Assembly (NCBI GenBank): GCA_905221605.1
Contig: CAJNDS010001335.1
Coordinates: 37,501 to 101,500 of the forward strand
Reading direction: 5' to 3'
Length of the DNA stretch: 64,000 bases
Origin: Symbiodinium natans
Lineage: Eukaryota > Sar > Dinophyceae > Suessiales > Symbiodiniaceae
Program-made: the position numbers and the translations under genes
Shown here: in pieces, positions 1-9,304 of the stretch
Layout of the letters: every line of letters starts with the position of its first letter
Numbering within the stretch: the first letter of the stretch is position 1
Notes under the pieces: model-generated
The model's database searches: none
Told to the model about the DNA's origin: nothing
Seen by the model: the letters and a program-made list of their open reading frames with translations, nothing else

Positions 1-32
1 TTCGCAGCCTGCGGGCTTCCGCGGGTGTAGAC

Positions 33-200
33 TAAACCCTAAAGCCTAAAGCCTAAAGCCTAAAGCCTAAAGCCTAAAGCCTAAAGCTTAAAGCCTAAAG
101 CCTAAAGCCTAAAGCCTAAAGCGTAAAGCCTAAAGCCTAAAGCCTAAAGCCTTAAGCCTTAAGCCTAAAGCCTTAAAGCCTAAAGCCTAAACCCTGAACC
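33..200. repeat. CCTAAAG variant telomeric array
   Basis: About twenty units of CCTAAAG with a few single-base variants (GCTTAAAG, GCGTAAAG, CCTTAAG) end in normal CCCTAAA. The homogenised variant suggests local tandem expansion after insertion rather than direct synthesis on a canonical template. Confidence 0.9.
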
Positions 201-1040
201 CTACACGAAACTCCCCGAAACTCTAAGACCGCCAACCTAGCACACCAGTTGGCCTTGCTCCCTGCCCCTCCCAACTCCCGACCCTAAACCCCACTCCCTT
301 CCCCCGAACCGCACCCTTATCCCTGACAGGGGCGTCGTCTCTCGTCTTCTGCTCTGGGCCCGAGATCCTTTTCTCAAGCGGTTGTTCGCTTCGGGACATG
401 TGGTGCCTCACGGTTCACGGTTTGGAGTTTAGGGTTTCGATTTCGGGTTTAGGGCTACGAAACCTGCTAACTTGAGTGGCATCTACTCTACAGCTTCATG
501 ACCACACCCTCATTCGCCCTTAGTCTGCAAAACCTTACACCCAAGCTCTTGAGCTTCATCCTCAAACCGTCCAACCGCCCACCCCAAGATTGCCCGGTTA
601 CAACTTCCGGAGATGTCCATTTTGCGAAGGGGCTTGCGGAGGCAAGTGTGGACCGAAAGCGCTGATACCTCACGGGCCTGTGGTCGCGCTTTGGCGAGGG
701 CATTGCTAATCAAGAGATTAAGGCCAGTGCAGCATACGGAAACGTCCATACGTCAGGAGCCACGAGAGGTCTATATATCCGGAGTCAGGTCCGTGTTGCG
801 ACACGAGTTGCGGAGGCCCGGGCCTCGCATGTCAGTGCTGTGTGACAGGCTGAGGCCAAGGTCGGTGTGAACCCTAAACCCTAAACCCTAAACCCCAAAC
901 CCTAAAACCCGCGCCTCGTCTTAAGATCGGTTTGACTGGAGAGAGCAACACATGCGATGGTGAGGTGCCGTCGGTTCCAGGGACCAAGGAGACTCCACAA
1001 GGCCCAAGGGATGTAGATGTTTGCACTTTAGTTCTTGAAA
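201..1040. other. Mixed sequence with short open frames, no assigned gene
   Basis: Apart from telomeric stretches near 415-445 and 868-906 this is non-repetitive. Overlapping open frames on both strands (510-749 minus, 613-870 plus) have no recognisable domain. The minus frame near 600-720 could be part of an exon but has no splice or homology support. No confident gene is called. Confidence 0.4.
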
Positions 1041-1043
1041 CTA

Positions 1044-1107
1044 GTACATATACATATTCATGAATATAAAATTCATGTACATATACATATTCATGAATAT
1101 AAAATTC
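1044..1107. repeat. Tandem 32-bp AT-rich duplication
   Basis: The block GTACATATACATATTCATGA with its AT-rich tail is present twice in direct succession, then sequence changes to CCCTAAAC. It makes the start of a spurious open frame. Confidence 0.85.
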
Positions 1108-1384
1108 AGAGCAACAAGCCCTAAACCCCTAAACCGCAGCAGCCCCTGGGCCTCAAGGAGGTTGATCCGGCGCCCGTCCTCAAAAACCCGGGGCGCATGC
1201 GGATTCTCCATGTCTGCGAGTCCACTCCTGCGTGTCCGGCAGGGCGCATTAAGTTTAGGCAGGGGGCCTTTGGGTTTTGAGAACTTGGTGAGTAGTTTTT
1301 CTTGTTTTTTCGGGAGAGGGGGGGGGGGGGGGGATGTTCATGAGTATGTAGGGGTTTAGGGCTTTCGGGGTTCGGGGTTGAGGG

Positions 1385-1970
1385 GCTCAAGAGGCTTTAG
1401 GGTTTGGGGTTTAGGGGTTTAGGGGTTTAGGGTTTAGGGTTTAGGGTTTGGGGTTTAGGGTTTAGGGGTTTGAGGTCTGAGGGTTGAGGGCCTCATGGTT
1501 TAAGAGGGTGGCGCCAAGGACGCCTCAAGCTCAAACAGGCTTTACACACCCGAGACCCTATAAGCCTATAAGCCTATAAGCCTATAAGCCTATAAGCCTA
1601 TAAGCCTATAAGCCTAAACTCTAAACCCTAAACCCTAAACCCTAAACCCTAAACCCTAAGCCCTAAGCCCTAAGATCTAAACCCTAAACCCTAAACCCTA
1701 AACCCTAAACCCTAAACCCTAAACCCTAAACCCTAAACCCTAAACCCTAAACCCTAAACCCTAAACCCTAAACCCTAAACCCTAAACAATAAACCCTAAA
1801 CCCTAAACCCTAAACCCTAAACCCTAAACCCTAAACCCTAAACCCTAAACCCTAAACCCTAACCCTAAACCCTAAACCCTAAACCCTAAACCCTAAACCC
1901 TAAACCCTAAACCCTAAACCCTAAACCCTAAACCCTAAACCCTAAACCCTAAACCCTAAACCCTAAACCC
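1385..1970. repeat. Convergent telomeric arrays around a short spacer
   Basis: G-rich TTTAGGG sequence (1385-1480) is followed by about 80 bp of spacer, then CCTATAAG units (1562-1612) and a long CCCTAAA array (1613-1970) with one AAT interruption near 1787. The opposed orientation makes a large imperfect inverted repeat. Confidence 0.9.
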
Positions 1971-2564
1971 CACAATGCCTGAAAAGGGAGTCCCCGGTCT
2001 CCTTGCGATGAAGTAAGCAAGGTTCAAGCTCAATCCCTGCACGTCGGCCTTTTCGCAGGATGGGAGGAGTTAGGGTTGAGAGTTGAGCTTTATTAGGGGT
2101 CTAGGGGTTTAGGGGTTGGGGGTTTAGGGGTTTAGGGGCTTAGGGGCTTAGAGGTTTAGGGGTTAGGGTTGACGGTTTAATTAGGGGTTTAGGGTTGAGG
2201 GTTTAGGGGTTTAGGGTTAAGGGTTTAGGGTTGAGAGGTTCTACGAAGTTGGGGTTTAGGCTTTAGGGCGTAGAGTTTTGGAGGATTTCTTGAGCGCTAC
2301 CTCCACTGTTTCTTAAGGACTTGTTTCAAGGGCCTTACATAGGGCTAGGGCGCATCGCTCTTCGTGACTTTTTAGGGTCTAGGGTCTAGGATTTAGGGTT
2401 TAGAGTACAGGATTTAGGGTTTAGGATTTAGGGTTGAGGGCTTGAGCTTGCAGAGTTCTTGAGGATCTGTCTTGGGTTCCCAAACTTCTGATTCTTGTTG
2501 CGTACAGTTCGGGGTTGGGGGTTTAGGGTTCAGGGTTCAGGGGGTTTCCGGGCTTCGGGTGTAC
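1971..2564. repeat. Degenerate TTTAGGG-rich region, no gene seen
   Basis: Scattered TTTAGGG, TTTAGGGG and CTTAGGG units separated by short unique bits. No open frame of interest on either strand. Confidence 0.75.
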
Positions 2565-2565
2565 T

Positions 2566-2682
2566 TAGTTGTCCAGTATCCCAGGGGCACGAAAGGTTAA
2601 CCTTTCGGATTCGAAGGGGATTCTATTACCCAAAAAACCTTCAAGGTTACCTACTCTACTACTCAGTGTAAGGCCTGGTGCC
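2566..2682. mobile_element. Family E introner copy
   Basis: Begins ACTTAGTTGTCCAGTA and ends CTACTCTACTACTCAG, with the inner block AAAGGTTAACCTTTCGGATT and a closing AAGGTTACC. The same architecture forms the CDH intron (45416-45523) and lies within Arf introns 1 and 3. Flanking exons are not identified here. Confidence 0.75.
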
Positions 2683-2934
2683 TGAGTTGTGGAGTTGTGG
2701 GACTTACGGACTGTCTGGCAGACTTTGAGACACTTGTAAGAGGGGGGCCGGCTTCTACCTGGCATCCCTAAGCTGCCCAAAGACAACAAAAAGGCGAGGC
2801 GCCGAAAGCAAGCCATAGACTAACCACTAAGCCCTAAGCCCTAAGCCCTGAACCTAACCCCCCCCCCCCCCTACACCCTAAACCCTAAACCCTAGACCCC
2901 AAACCCTAAACCCTACACCCCAAAAGACCCTTGC

Positions 2935-3025
2935 ATGCAAATGGCTGGGCCTGGCTCACCCGGATGTGCTCCCCCAGGCGACTGTCCATAGGATGCATGC
3001 GCCCTGCAAAATAAGCATATGCCGT
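2935..3025 (-). CDS. Possible exon, maybe 3' part of the Mei2-like gene
   Basis: Minus-strand reading gives GRMHPMDSRLGEHIRV and continues open into SQAQPFACKG. A GTGAGC donor-like site lies inside. It is the next non-repetitive island downstream of the Mei2-like RRM exons on the same strand. No homology could be tested, so membership of that gene is inference. Confidence 0.3.
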
Positions 3026-3784
3026 CCTGGGCGTTCGAGCGCCGGCTTGGGACGGAAGATTTTGGGAGCTTAGGGTAAAGCCGTAAGCCCTGCCCTAAAC
3101 CCTAAACCCTAAACCCTAAACCCTAAACCCTAAGCCCTACACCCTAAACCCTAAACCCTAAACCCTAAACCCTGAACCCTCAACCCTCAACCCTAAACCC
3201 GACATCCCTAGTGCTAAACAGGGAGTCGGGGAATCAGGTCTCGCACAAAATGGACTACAGGACTACATAGGGAACACAATTTTCCTCCAATAAACCGGCA
3301 GCCGGCAAATTCCTGGCAGAGATTTCTTAAAGGACAAGAAGGTTGATGGACAAAAAAGCTGATCCAGGGGTCTTCAAACTCCAGGGGGGGCTTCCAGCGC
3401 CAAACAAAAGACTTAAACCGTGCGACCCCAATAATCCCTGACATAAACCCCAAACCCTCAAGAGGTAACCCTGAAGCCTAAACCCAAAATCCTATAAACC
3501 CCATAAACCCTCTAAGCCCTCTAACCTCTAAACCCTCTAAACCCTCCAAACCCTGTAAACCCTATAAACCCTCGAAACCCGCTAACCCTATAAACCCTCT
3601 GAACCCTCTAAACCCTATAAACCCTATAAACCCTATAAACCCTCTAAACCCTCTAAACCCTCTCAACCCTCTCAACCCTATAAAGCCTAAAAACCCTATA
3701 AACCCTCTAAACCCTATAAACCCTATAAACCCTGTAAACCCTATAAACCCTATAAACCCTATAAACCCTAAACCCTAAACCCTA
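3026..3784. repeat. Telomeric variants with a 230-bp unique island
   Basis: CCCTAAA (3100-3200) and an array of CCCTATAAA/CCCTCTAAA (3480-3770) flank a unique stretch at 3205-3450. Its minus frame has no recognisable features and may be chance. If the Mei2-like gene extends here, this is intron. Confidence 0.7.
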
Positions 3785-5026
3785 AACGCAAGGAGTGAAG
3801 CCCAGGATCTGAGCACAGTCAGGATCCGTGAAGTTGACAAAGGCCAAGGCCACGTTCCTGGGCTGACTTCTGAGCCCCTCCCCCGAAAGTTTAGGGTTTA
3901 GGGTTTGGGGTTTAGGGTTTAGGGTTTAGGGTGGTTGAGGGTTTAGGGTTTAGGGTTTAGGGTTTAGGGTTTAGGGTTTAGGGTTTAGGGTTTAGGGTTT
4001 AGGGGAAAGCCAAGGTTCCTGGCCCTCGTCTTGTCGTGCGGAACATACACGAAGTCATACCGGCCTCCACTGCGCTTGCTACAGGGTTCTCAAGGGTTTA
4101 GGGGGTTCAAGGGGGTTTAGGGTTTAGGGTTTAGGGTTTAGGGTTTAGGGTTTAGGGTTTAGGGTTTGGGGTTTGGGGCTTGGGGCTTAGGGTTTAGGGG
4201 TTTAGGGTTTAGAGCTCTTAAGGGAAGGGGGTTCAAGGAAGGGTAGGAGCCTTAGGGAGTAGTATTAGGGAACGTTGGGAAACCCCAAAACCCCTAGACC
4301 CACCCCTAAACTCCCTAAACTCGCTAAACCCCCTAAACCCCCTAAACCCGCTAAGCCCCCTAAACCCCCCAAGCCCCAAGCCCTCATTCCCAAAACCTGA
4401 AGCCTCCACACCCTAAACATCCCTAAAGTCTAGAGAGATTTCAGGGGCTAGGGTGTTGTAGCTAAGGAGGCAGCCCGCGACTTTACATTTCTCAGGGCCC
4501 CCCTAAACCTTAAACCCTAAACCCTAACCTAAATGCGATTTGGGTGCCCGAAGTAAGATTAGATTCATATAACAACGATCCACAGGTAATTCGCTGACAA
4601 AGCAACTCTGTAGTGGGAGCACACCAGTTCGAGCTCAGGGTCTGTAGGTTTAAGGTTGAAGGTTTAGGGTTTAGGGTTTAGGGTGGTTGAGGGTTTAGGG
4701 TTTAGGGTTTAGGGTTTAGGGTTTAGGGTGGTTGAGGGTTTAGGGTTCACTTGATCGTTCGGATGGCTCGGAAAGTCTGAGCAGCGACAACTCCCCCGAA
4801 ACCCAGACTCCTCAACTTCCTCAGAAGTCGGGGCGAAAGCCCTCGAATTTGAGGTTTAGGGTTCAGGGTTTAGGGTTTAGGGTTAGGGACCCCCAAGGCT
4901 CTTGAAACAAACCCTGAACCCCCAAGTCTCGATGCGACCAGGCCTGGCCAAAACTGGTCCAAAATGTCCAGGAAGGCTTCGACCATTAGCTTCGATGGCA
5001 GGCGCCTATGCAACAGTGGCTCAGCC
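3785..5026 (-). CDS. Mei2-like RNA-binding protein (RRM), partial, at least three exons
   Basis: Exons recognised on the minus strand are about 4930-5026 (LPSKLMVEAFLDILDQFWPG), 4019 to about 4083 (GGRYDFVYVPHDK) and about 3785-3857 (VALAFVNFTDPDCAQILGF). The pattern of an 'N-I-P-like' helix, then YDFxYxP-D, then AFVNFTDP matches the C-terminal RRM of Mei2-type RNA-binding proteins, a family expanded in dinoflagellates. The junction between the last two exons is fixed by the 8-bp repeat CCAGGAAC at both ends of intron 3858-4018: removing the intron gives KTRARN followed by VALAF. The first listed exon fits the RRM's first helix but its splice sites are not resolved. Start, N-terminus and stop are not found. 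The RRM_2 (Mei2) assignment comes from motif spacing only. Confidence 0.62.
3858..4018 (-). mobile_element. Intron of the Mei2-like gene: introner carrying a telomeric array
   Basis: On the sense (minus) strand the intron starts GAACCTTGG and ends GAAGTCAGCCCAG, followed again by GAAC. The CCAGGAAC direct repeat is present at both exon borders, so the intron is GA-AG. Its 3' end (GGGGCTCAGAAGTCAGCCC) matches the 3' end of Arf intron 5, showing a shared element family. An uninterrupted CCCTAAA array (3891-4003, on the sense strand) fills the interior. Confidence 0.75.
4084..4929. repeat. Telomeric arrays and element remnants between Mei2-like exons
   Basis: TTTAGGG runs at 4112-4200, 4655-4745 and 4855-4880. 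At 4210-4280 a sequence (CTCTTAAGGGAAGGGGG ... TATTAGGGAACGTTGGG) resembles the element at 12785-12930. No open frame of note; treated as intron. Confidence 0.6.
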
Positions 5027-5059
5027 CTAAACCCTAAACCCTAGACCCTAAACCCTAAA

Positions 5060-5480
5060 CCCTGTTTGGGGTTTAGGGTTCAAGATGGTTCAAGTCTTAG
5101 AGCCCTCAAACGCGGAGTTGAAACCCTAGACCTAAACCCCAGTATAAGAAGGGTAAGACGATTCTTCAACATCTTCAAGACTCCACTCGCCCACGTGCGC
5201 CACACAAAACCTCGATATGAGCGACTGCCAAAACCGGCCGGCGGTGCTAATGGACGTAACATGAGGGGTAAGGCTTTTCAAGTGTTCCCGCCGCTTTACA
5301 GGGTTTTAGCATCAGGTGTCCATGCTGTATGTCTGAAGGTGTCGCTTTGGGACAATTCAAGGTTATAACCCACCAAGACCCATCTTTAACTTTGGGGTGT
5401 CGCTTGTCAGGTGTTCCCATCGCTTTACAGGATTTTGGGCATTCGTGTCCACCCCTTGCTTACTTGAATGGTTGGGGGGT
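5060..5480. other. Unique region with an imperfect 70-bp duplication
   Basis: The block AGGTGTTCCCATCGCTTTAC near 5410 and its diverged copy near 5276 share about 70 bp, including a GTGTCC tail. A 100-codon plus-strand open frame (5066-5368) covers the first copy but starts in telomeric repeat and has no recognisable domain. Confidence 0.5.
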
Positions 5481-5561
5481 TTGGCGCTTGCTCATAATGT
5501 GGGGCTAAGGCTGAGGTGTGCTAAGAAGTCAGACAGGTATGAGGGAGGCACAGGGGGAAGG

Positions 5562-5690
5562 ATATATATAGAGAGAGAGAGGGAAAGAAACAGTGAAAGG
5601 AGAAGTAACCACTAAACCCTAAACCCTAAACCCTGAACCCTAAACCCTAAACCCTAAACCCTAAACCCTAAACCCTAAACCTCTCCTACC
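5562..5690. repeat. GA/TA microsatellite joined to CCCTAAA array
   Basis: TATATATAGAGAGAGAGAGG is followed by purine-rich sequence and then about eleven CCCTAAA units. No gene. Confidence 0.85.
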
Positions 5691-5709
5691 ATATATATAT
5701 ATTTAAATG

Positions 5710-6430
5710 TTAAACCCCTTCGTGGATTTGGGCACAAACCTTCGTGGATTTGGGCACAAACCTTCGTGGATTTAGGAAAGGTACGGGCTTCGACGGCCTC
5801 GAGGGGCCAGGGTTCAGGTTTTTCACTGGGGTCGTGTGGTCCCAACGAACACAACACCAGTGAAAAACCTGAACCCTGGCCCCCCGACGCCAGTGAAAAA
5901 CCTGAACCCTGGCCCCTCGAGGCCGTGAAAATCGTGGATTGGCCTCGAGGCCCTAGGGTTCAGGTTTTTCACTGGCGTCGGGGCCCCAAGTTCAGGTTTT
6001 TCACTGGTTTTGTGCCCCGAGGCCCCAGGGTTCAGGTTTTTCACTGGCGTCGGGGGCCTAGGTTCAGGTTTTTCACTGGTTTTGTGCCCGTGGGGACCCC
6101 GTCCCTTGCCTAAATCCACGAGTTTCACGGTCTCCAGGCCCTTGGTTTTGTGCCCGTTGGGGTCGGGGCCCTATAGGGTTCAGGTTTTTCACTGGCGTCG
6201 GGGCCCAGCATTCAGGTTTTTCACTTTTGTGCCCCGAGGCCCCAGGGTTCAGGTTTTTCACTGGCGTCGGGGCTTCAGGGTTCAGGTTTTTCACTGGTTT
6301 TGTGCCCCGAGGCCCCAGGGTTCAGGTTTTTCACTGGCGTCGGGGGCCTAGGTTCAGGTTTTTCACTGGTTTTGTGCCCGTTGGGGTCGGAGCCCTAGGG
6401 TTTAGGATTTTCACGGGCGGGGGCGTGCCT
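5710..6430. repeat. Minisatellite with units in both orientations
   Basis: Three CTTCGTGGATTTGGGCACAA units open the block. Then a unit of about 33 bp containing CAGGTTTTTCACTGG and GGGCCCCAG recurs about fourteen times. Two copies near 5865-5930 are inverted (CCAGTGAAAAACCTGAACCC), so the first part folds on itself. Many copies add GTTTTGTGCCC spacers, giving a higher-order pattern. The long frames reading as GFRFFTG are repeat artefacts, not genes. Confidence 0.92.
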
Positions 6431-6477
6431 AAAACCACGAGTGTGCTTAACATTTAAGTTTTTTTCAGTAGGAGAGG

Positions 6478-6742
6478 GAAAGGGTGTGGACAAAATCTGC
6501 TGCCACCGATGCCTGGTGTTTTGCTTTTGAAAACACGGCGGCGTCGATTGTAGCAAATTTTGCCCACAAAGGGTGTGGGCAAAATCTGCTGCTATCGACG
6601 CCTGGTGTTTTGCTTCTGAAAACACGGCGGCGTCGATTGCAGCAAATTTTGCCCACAAAGGGTGTGGGCAAAATCTGCTGCTATCGACGCCTGGTGTTTT
6701 GCTTCTGACAACACGGCGGCATCGTTTGCAGCAAATTTTGTC
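6478..6742. repeat. Three tandem palindromic repeats of about 87 bp
   Basis: Each unit starts GGGTGTGGGCAAAATCTGCT and ends in the inverse complement AGCAAATTTTGCCCAC. The loop carries GCCTGGTGTTTTGCTTCTGA. Arms are about 30 bp with few mismatches, so each unit can form a hairpin like a MITE or introner. Tandem copies suggest local amplification. Confidence 0.9.
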
Positions 6743-6844
6743 AAGGGGTTTAAGGTTTAGGAGGATTTATATAGGGGTTTTACAGCTTCGGACTTGGGGT
6801 AGTCCTTCAGGCCCTGAAGGGTTTGGGGAAACCCTTCAGGCCCT

Positions 6845-7150
6845 GGGCCTCCAAAACAGGCGCGGTCATTCGGGAACTTATTCTTGGGAGCCATCTTGAG
6901 TTTTTTGAAGGGCCCTTGGGGCCTCCAAAACAGGCGCGGTCATTCGGGAACTTATTCTTGGGAGCCATCTTGAGTTTTTTGAAGGGCCCTTGGGGCCTCC
7001 AAAACAGGCGCGGTCATTCGGGAACTTATTCTTGGGAGCCATCTTGAGTTTTTTGAAGGGCCCTTGGGGCCTCCAAAACAGGCGCGGTCATTCGGGAACT
7101 TATTCTTGGGAGCCATCTTGAGTCTTTTGAAGGGCCTTAGGGGCCTCCAG
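6845..7150. repeat. 74-bp tandem repeat, four units
   Basis: CCTCCAAAACAGGCGCGGTC begins units at about 6848, 6922, 6996 and 7070, nearly identical until the last copy decays. The period is not a multiple of three, so the open frames across it are fortuitous. Confidence 0.93.
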
Positions 7151-7274
7151 AAAACGTATGGGGAAGAAGGAGGTTGGATATTTTTCCTAATGGTGTGGGA
7201 TCGAATGGGCGGGTGGGTATTCCCCTGTGGCCTTGAAAGCTGCTGAACTAGTGAATGCTTGGACCAGAGATGCT

Positions 7275-7495
7275 GAACCCTAAACCCTAAACCCTAAACC
7301 CTAAACCCTAAAGAAGGAGGAGAGTGCCTCGCCTCAGCATGATGGCCGTGGCTCCATGGTCCAGGTGTTGCCGATGATGGCCCTGGCATCCAAGACCCAC
7401 CCGATGTAGGGTTTAGGGTTTAGGGTTTAGGGTTTAGGGTCTAGGGTTTAGGGTTTAGGGTTTAGGGTTTAGGGTCTAGGGTTTAGGGTTTCAAG
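7275..7495. repeat. Opposed telomeric tracts flanking the 7.33-7.41 kb exon
   Basis: CCCTAAA (7276-7312) lies on one side of the exon-like island and TTTAGGG (7405-7492) on the other, forming a 120-bp-spaced inverted pair. Confidence 0.85.
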
Positions 7496-8495
7496 AAACA
7501 GGAGATGGCTGAGCCCATGCAAAACACCCTGCAAACCCTACGCCCTAGCCACTAACCACGGACAGCTTTGGCTGCACCTTTCTGAGCCTGCTGGGTTTTC
7601 GGGTTGGGGGGATTGGGGGGGATGGGGGGGGGATGGGGGGGGATGGGGGAGGGATGGGGGGGGATGGGGGGGGGATGGGGGGGGATGCGGGGGGGATGCG
7701 GGGGGGGATGAGGCCTACCTATCCGCTTTCCTAGAGGAACTCAACCTTAAACGCTAACCATTGGGGGTTTTGTAGGGATTGTACCAAAATGCCCCAAGTT
7801 GTCAAAGGTTACATGCTTAACCTCTACCGTGGAACAAGTACTAGAACACCTTACACCATACCACAACATACGAATAACATGGCATACTCTAGTCTAAGAA
7901 AAGTTGCATGTCCTGCTTCTGCCTCGGTAATAACGGGCCATGTAGACCCTCGTTCAGGACCATGTTGAGTAGGGGGTAGTTCGATGGGAACCCTAAACCC
8001 CAAACCCCAAACCCCAAACCCCAAACCTCAAACCCGAGTCAAACCATGCAGGAGCAGAGAACTCAGGAGCTCGCCTGCTGATCGAATGACATTCTCATCC
8101 GACGTTGTTTTTCGGACTTGCTCTTGACAAGCTAAAAGCCGCGGAGAGCAACTCCAAGATTCAAAAGTCATGCAGGACTCCAGGACGAAACCTCCAAAGC
8201 CTAAGCCAGAACTGTCAGAACTTATGATCCCCAAGCCGAAACCTTAGCAGCCCAGCAACCATATTCTAAAATAAGGGCACCCTTTTTGGGGTTGGTTACT
8301 TTATAAGGGGGAACCCAGAACGCCAAAAAAGGGTAAAGGGTACCACTGGGCTACCAAGCAAGCGGAAGGCATCAGTTCTTGCAGCACCCGTGGTGTGCCA
8401 CCCGAAACCCATCGACACTGGCTTCAGTTCCAGAACCCACACACGCTCAACCGTCCCCTCCCAGCGGTACGAAACATCATATTTGAAGGTGGTTC
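7334..8495 (-). CDS. Unknown protein, partial, two firm exons and a probable 3' exon
   Basis: Exon about 8364-8495 reads KYDVSYRWEGTVERVWVLEL then KPVSMGFGWHTTGAARTDAF. Exon 8034-8242 continues FGLGIISSDSSGLGFGGFVL and ends SSLLLHGLTR before a GTTTGAGG donor. The intron between them (8243-8363) is a family C introner, and removing it as GC-AG joins the frames through a split Arg codon. A likely last exon at 7334 to about 7405 reads IGWVLDARAIIGNTWTMEPR and ends at a TGA stop, but its acceptor is not resolved. Codon choice and absence of stops support coding. No family is recognised and the 5' end is missing. Confidence 0.55.
7585..7710. repeat. G-rich minisatellite (GGGGGGATG)n
   Basis: About ten units of 8-13 bp made of G runs punctuated by AT or ATG. 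The plus strand holds many runs of at least four G and could form G-quadruplexes. Confidence 0.9.
7715..8033. other. Non-coding unique sequence, probably intron
   Basis: No sustained open frame or known repeat between the G-rich satellite and the CCCCAAA tract at 7990-8030. It lies inside the span of the gene at 7334-8495, so it is most simply intronic. Confidence 0.45.
8243..8363 (-). mobile_element. Family C introner forming an intron
   Basis: Palindromic ends: the plus strand reads CTTAGCAGCCCAGCAACC ... CCACTGGGCTACCAAG, and the interior has inverted CACCCTTTTTGG / CCAAAAAAGGGT. Related to 9922-10152, 10526-10645 and 10999-11115. Exon reading frames on both sides match when it is removed with GC donor and AG acceptor. 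Confidence 0.72.
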
Positions 8496-8504
8496 TTACC
8501 CTGA

Positions 8505-8840
8505 ACCCTAAACCCTAAACCACACTAAACCCTATAAACCCTATAAACCCATAAACCCTATAAACCCTATAAACCCTATAAACCCTGTAAACCCTATAAA
8601 CCCCATAAACCCTATAAACCCTATAAACCCTATAAACCCTATAAACCCTATCAACCCCTATAAACCCCTATAAACCCTATAAACCCAATAAACCCTATAA
8701 ACCCTATCAACCCCTATAAACCCTATAAACCCTATAAACCCTATAAACCCTATCAACCCTATCAACCCTATCAACCCTAAACCCTAAACCCTAAACCCTA
8801 AACCCTAAACCCTAAACCCTAAACCCTAAACCCTAAACCC
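8505..8840. repeat. CCCTATAAA/CCCTAAA array
   Basis: About 30 units of CCCTATAAA (with CCCTATCAA and CCCCTATAAA variants) pass into about ten perfect CCCTAAA units. Confidence 0.93.
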
Positions 8841-8842
8841 CA

Positions 8843-9240
8843 CCCATCAGCACCAAAGATCCCCCGATTGTCCATGCTGAAGGCCTGGGGCTTGGCTTTC
8901 ATGGGGTTTAGGGTTTAGGGTTTAGGGTTTAGGGTTGGCAGACTTGGACCCCCAACACCCCCTGATTGGACCCCTATAAGCACCAATGCCGCAATTGGAA
9001 GCTCCAACCCCAACTAGGGTGTAGGGTTTAAGTTTGGGGTTTAGGGTTTCGGGTTTAGGGTTTCGGGATTAGGGTTTAGGGCTTGGGGTTTAGGGCACTA
9101 ACTTGGGTTTGGGTGGTACCAAAGTCCACCACTACAACGGGACCCACACACCTAATCCCTAAGTCCAAAATGCTCGAAAAAGGCACGTGAGCTTCACATT
9201 CACTCCCAGCACCGCAAACCCACAAGCAAGCCTAAACTAA
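8843..9240. other. Possible small exon and TTTAGGG remnants
   Basis: Minus-strand 8843-8903 reads KAKPQAFSMDNRGIFGADGW without a stop and could be a downstream exon of the AP2 gene. The rest holds TTTAGGG tracts (8903-8937, 9020-9100) and unique sequence without open frames. Confidence 0.3.
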
Positions 9241-9304
9241 CCTTAAACTTTAGACCCTATAACCCTTGACCCTAAACCCTCAAAACCCTGAAACCCCTCA
9301 ACAA

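Noticed and set aside
1613-1970. True chromosome end
   Set aside because: The array is bounded by unique sequence on both sides, and arrays of both orientations continue for the whole window.
5766-6457. Overlapping frames rich in GFRFFTG or KNLNPG
   Set aside because: Produced by a minisatellite and present in several frames on both strands.
6848-7150. CRISPR-like array
   Set aside because: Contiguous 74-bp tandem units with no unique spacers, in a eukaryotic context.
6484-7246. Open frames over the 87-bp and 74-bp repeats
   Set aside because: Periodic with the repeats and not protein-like; 74 is not a multiple of three.
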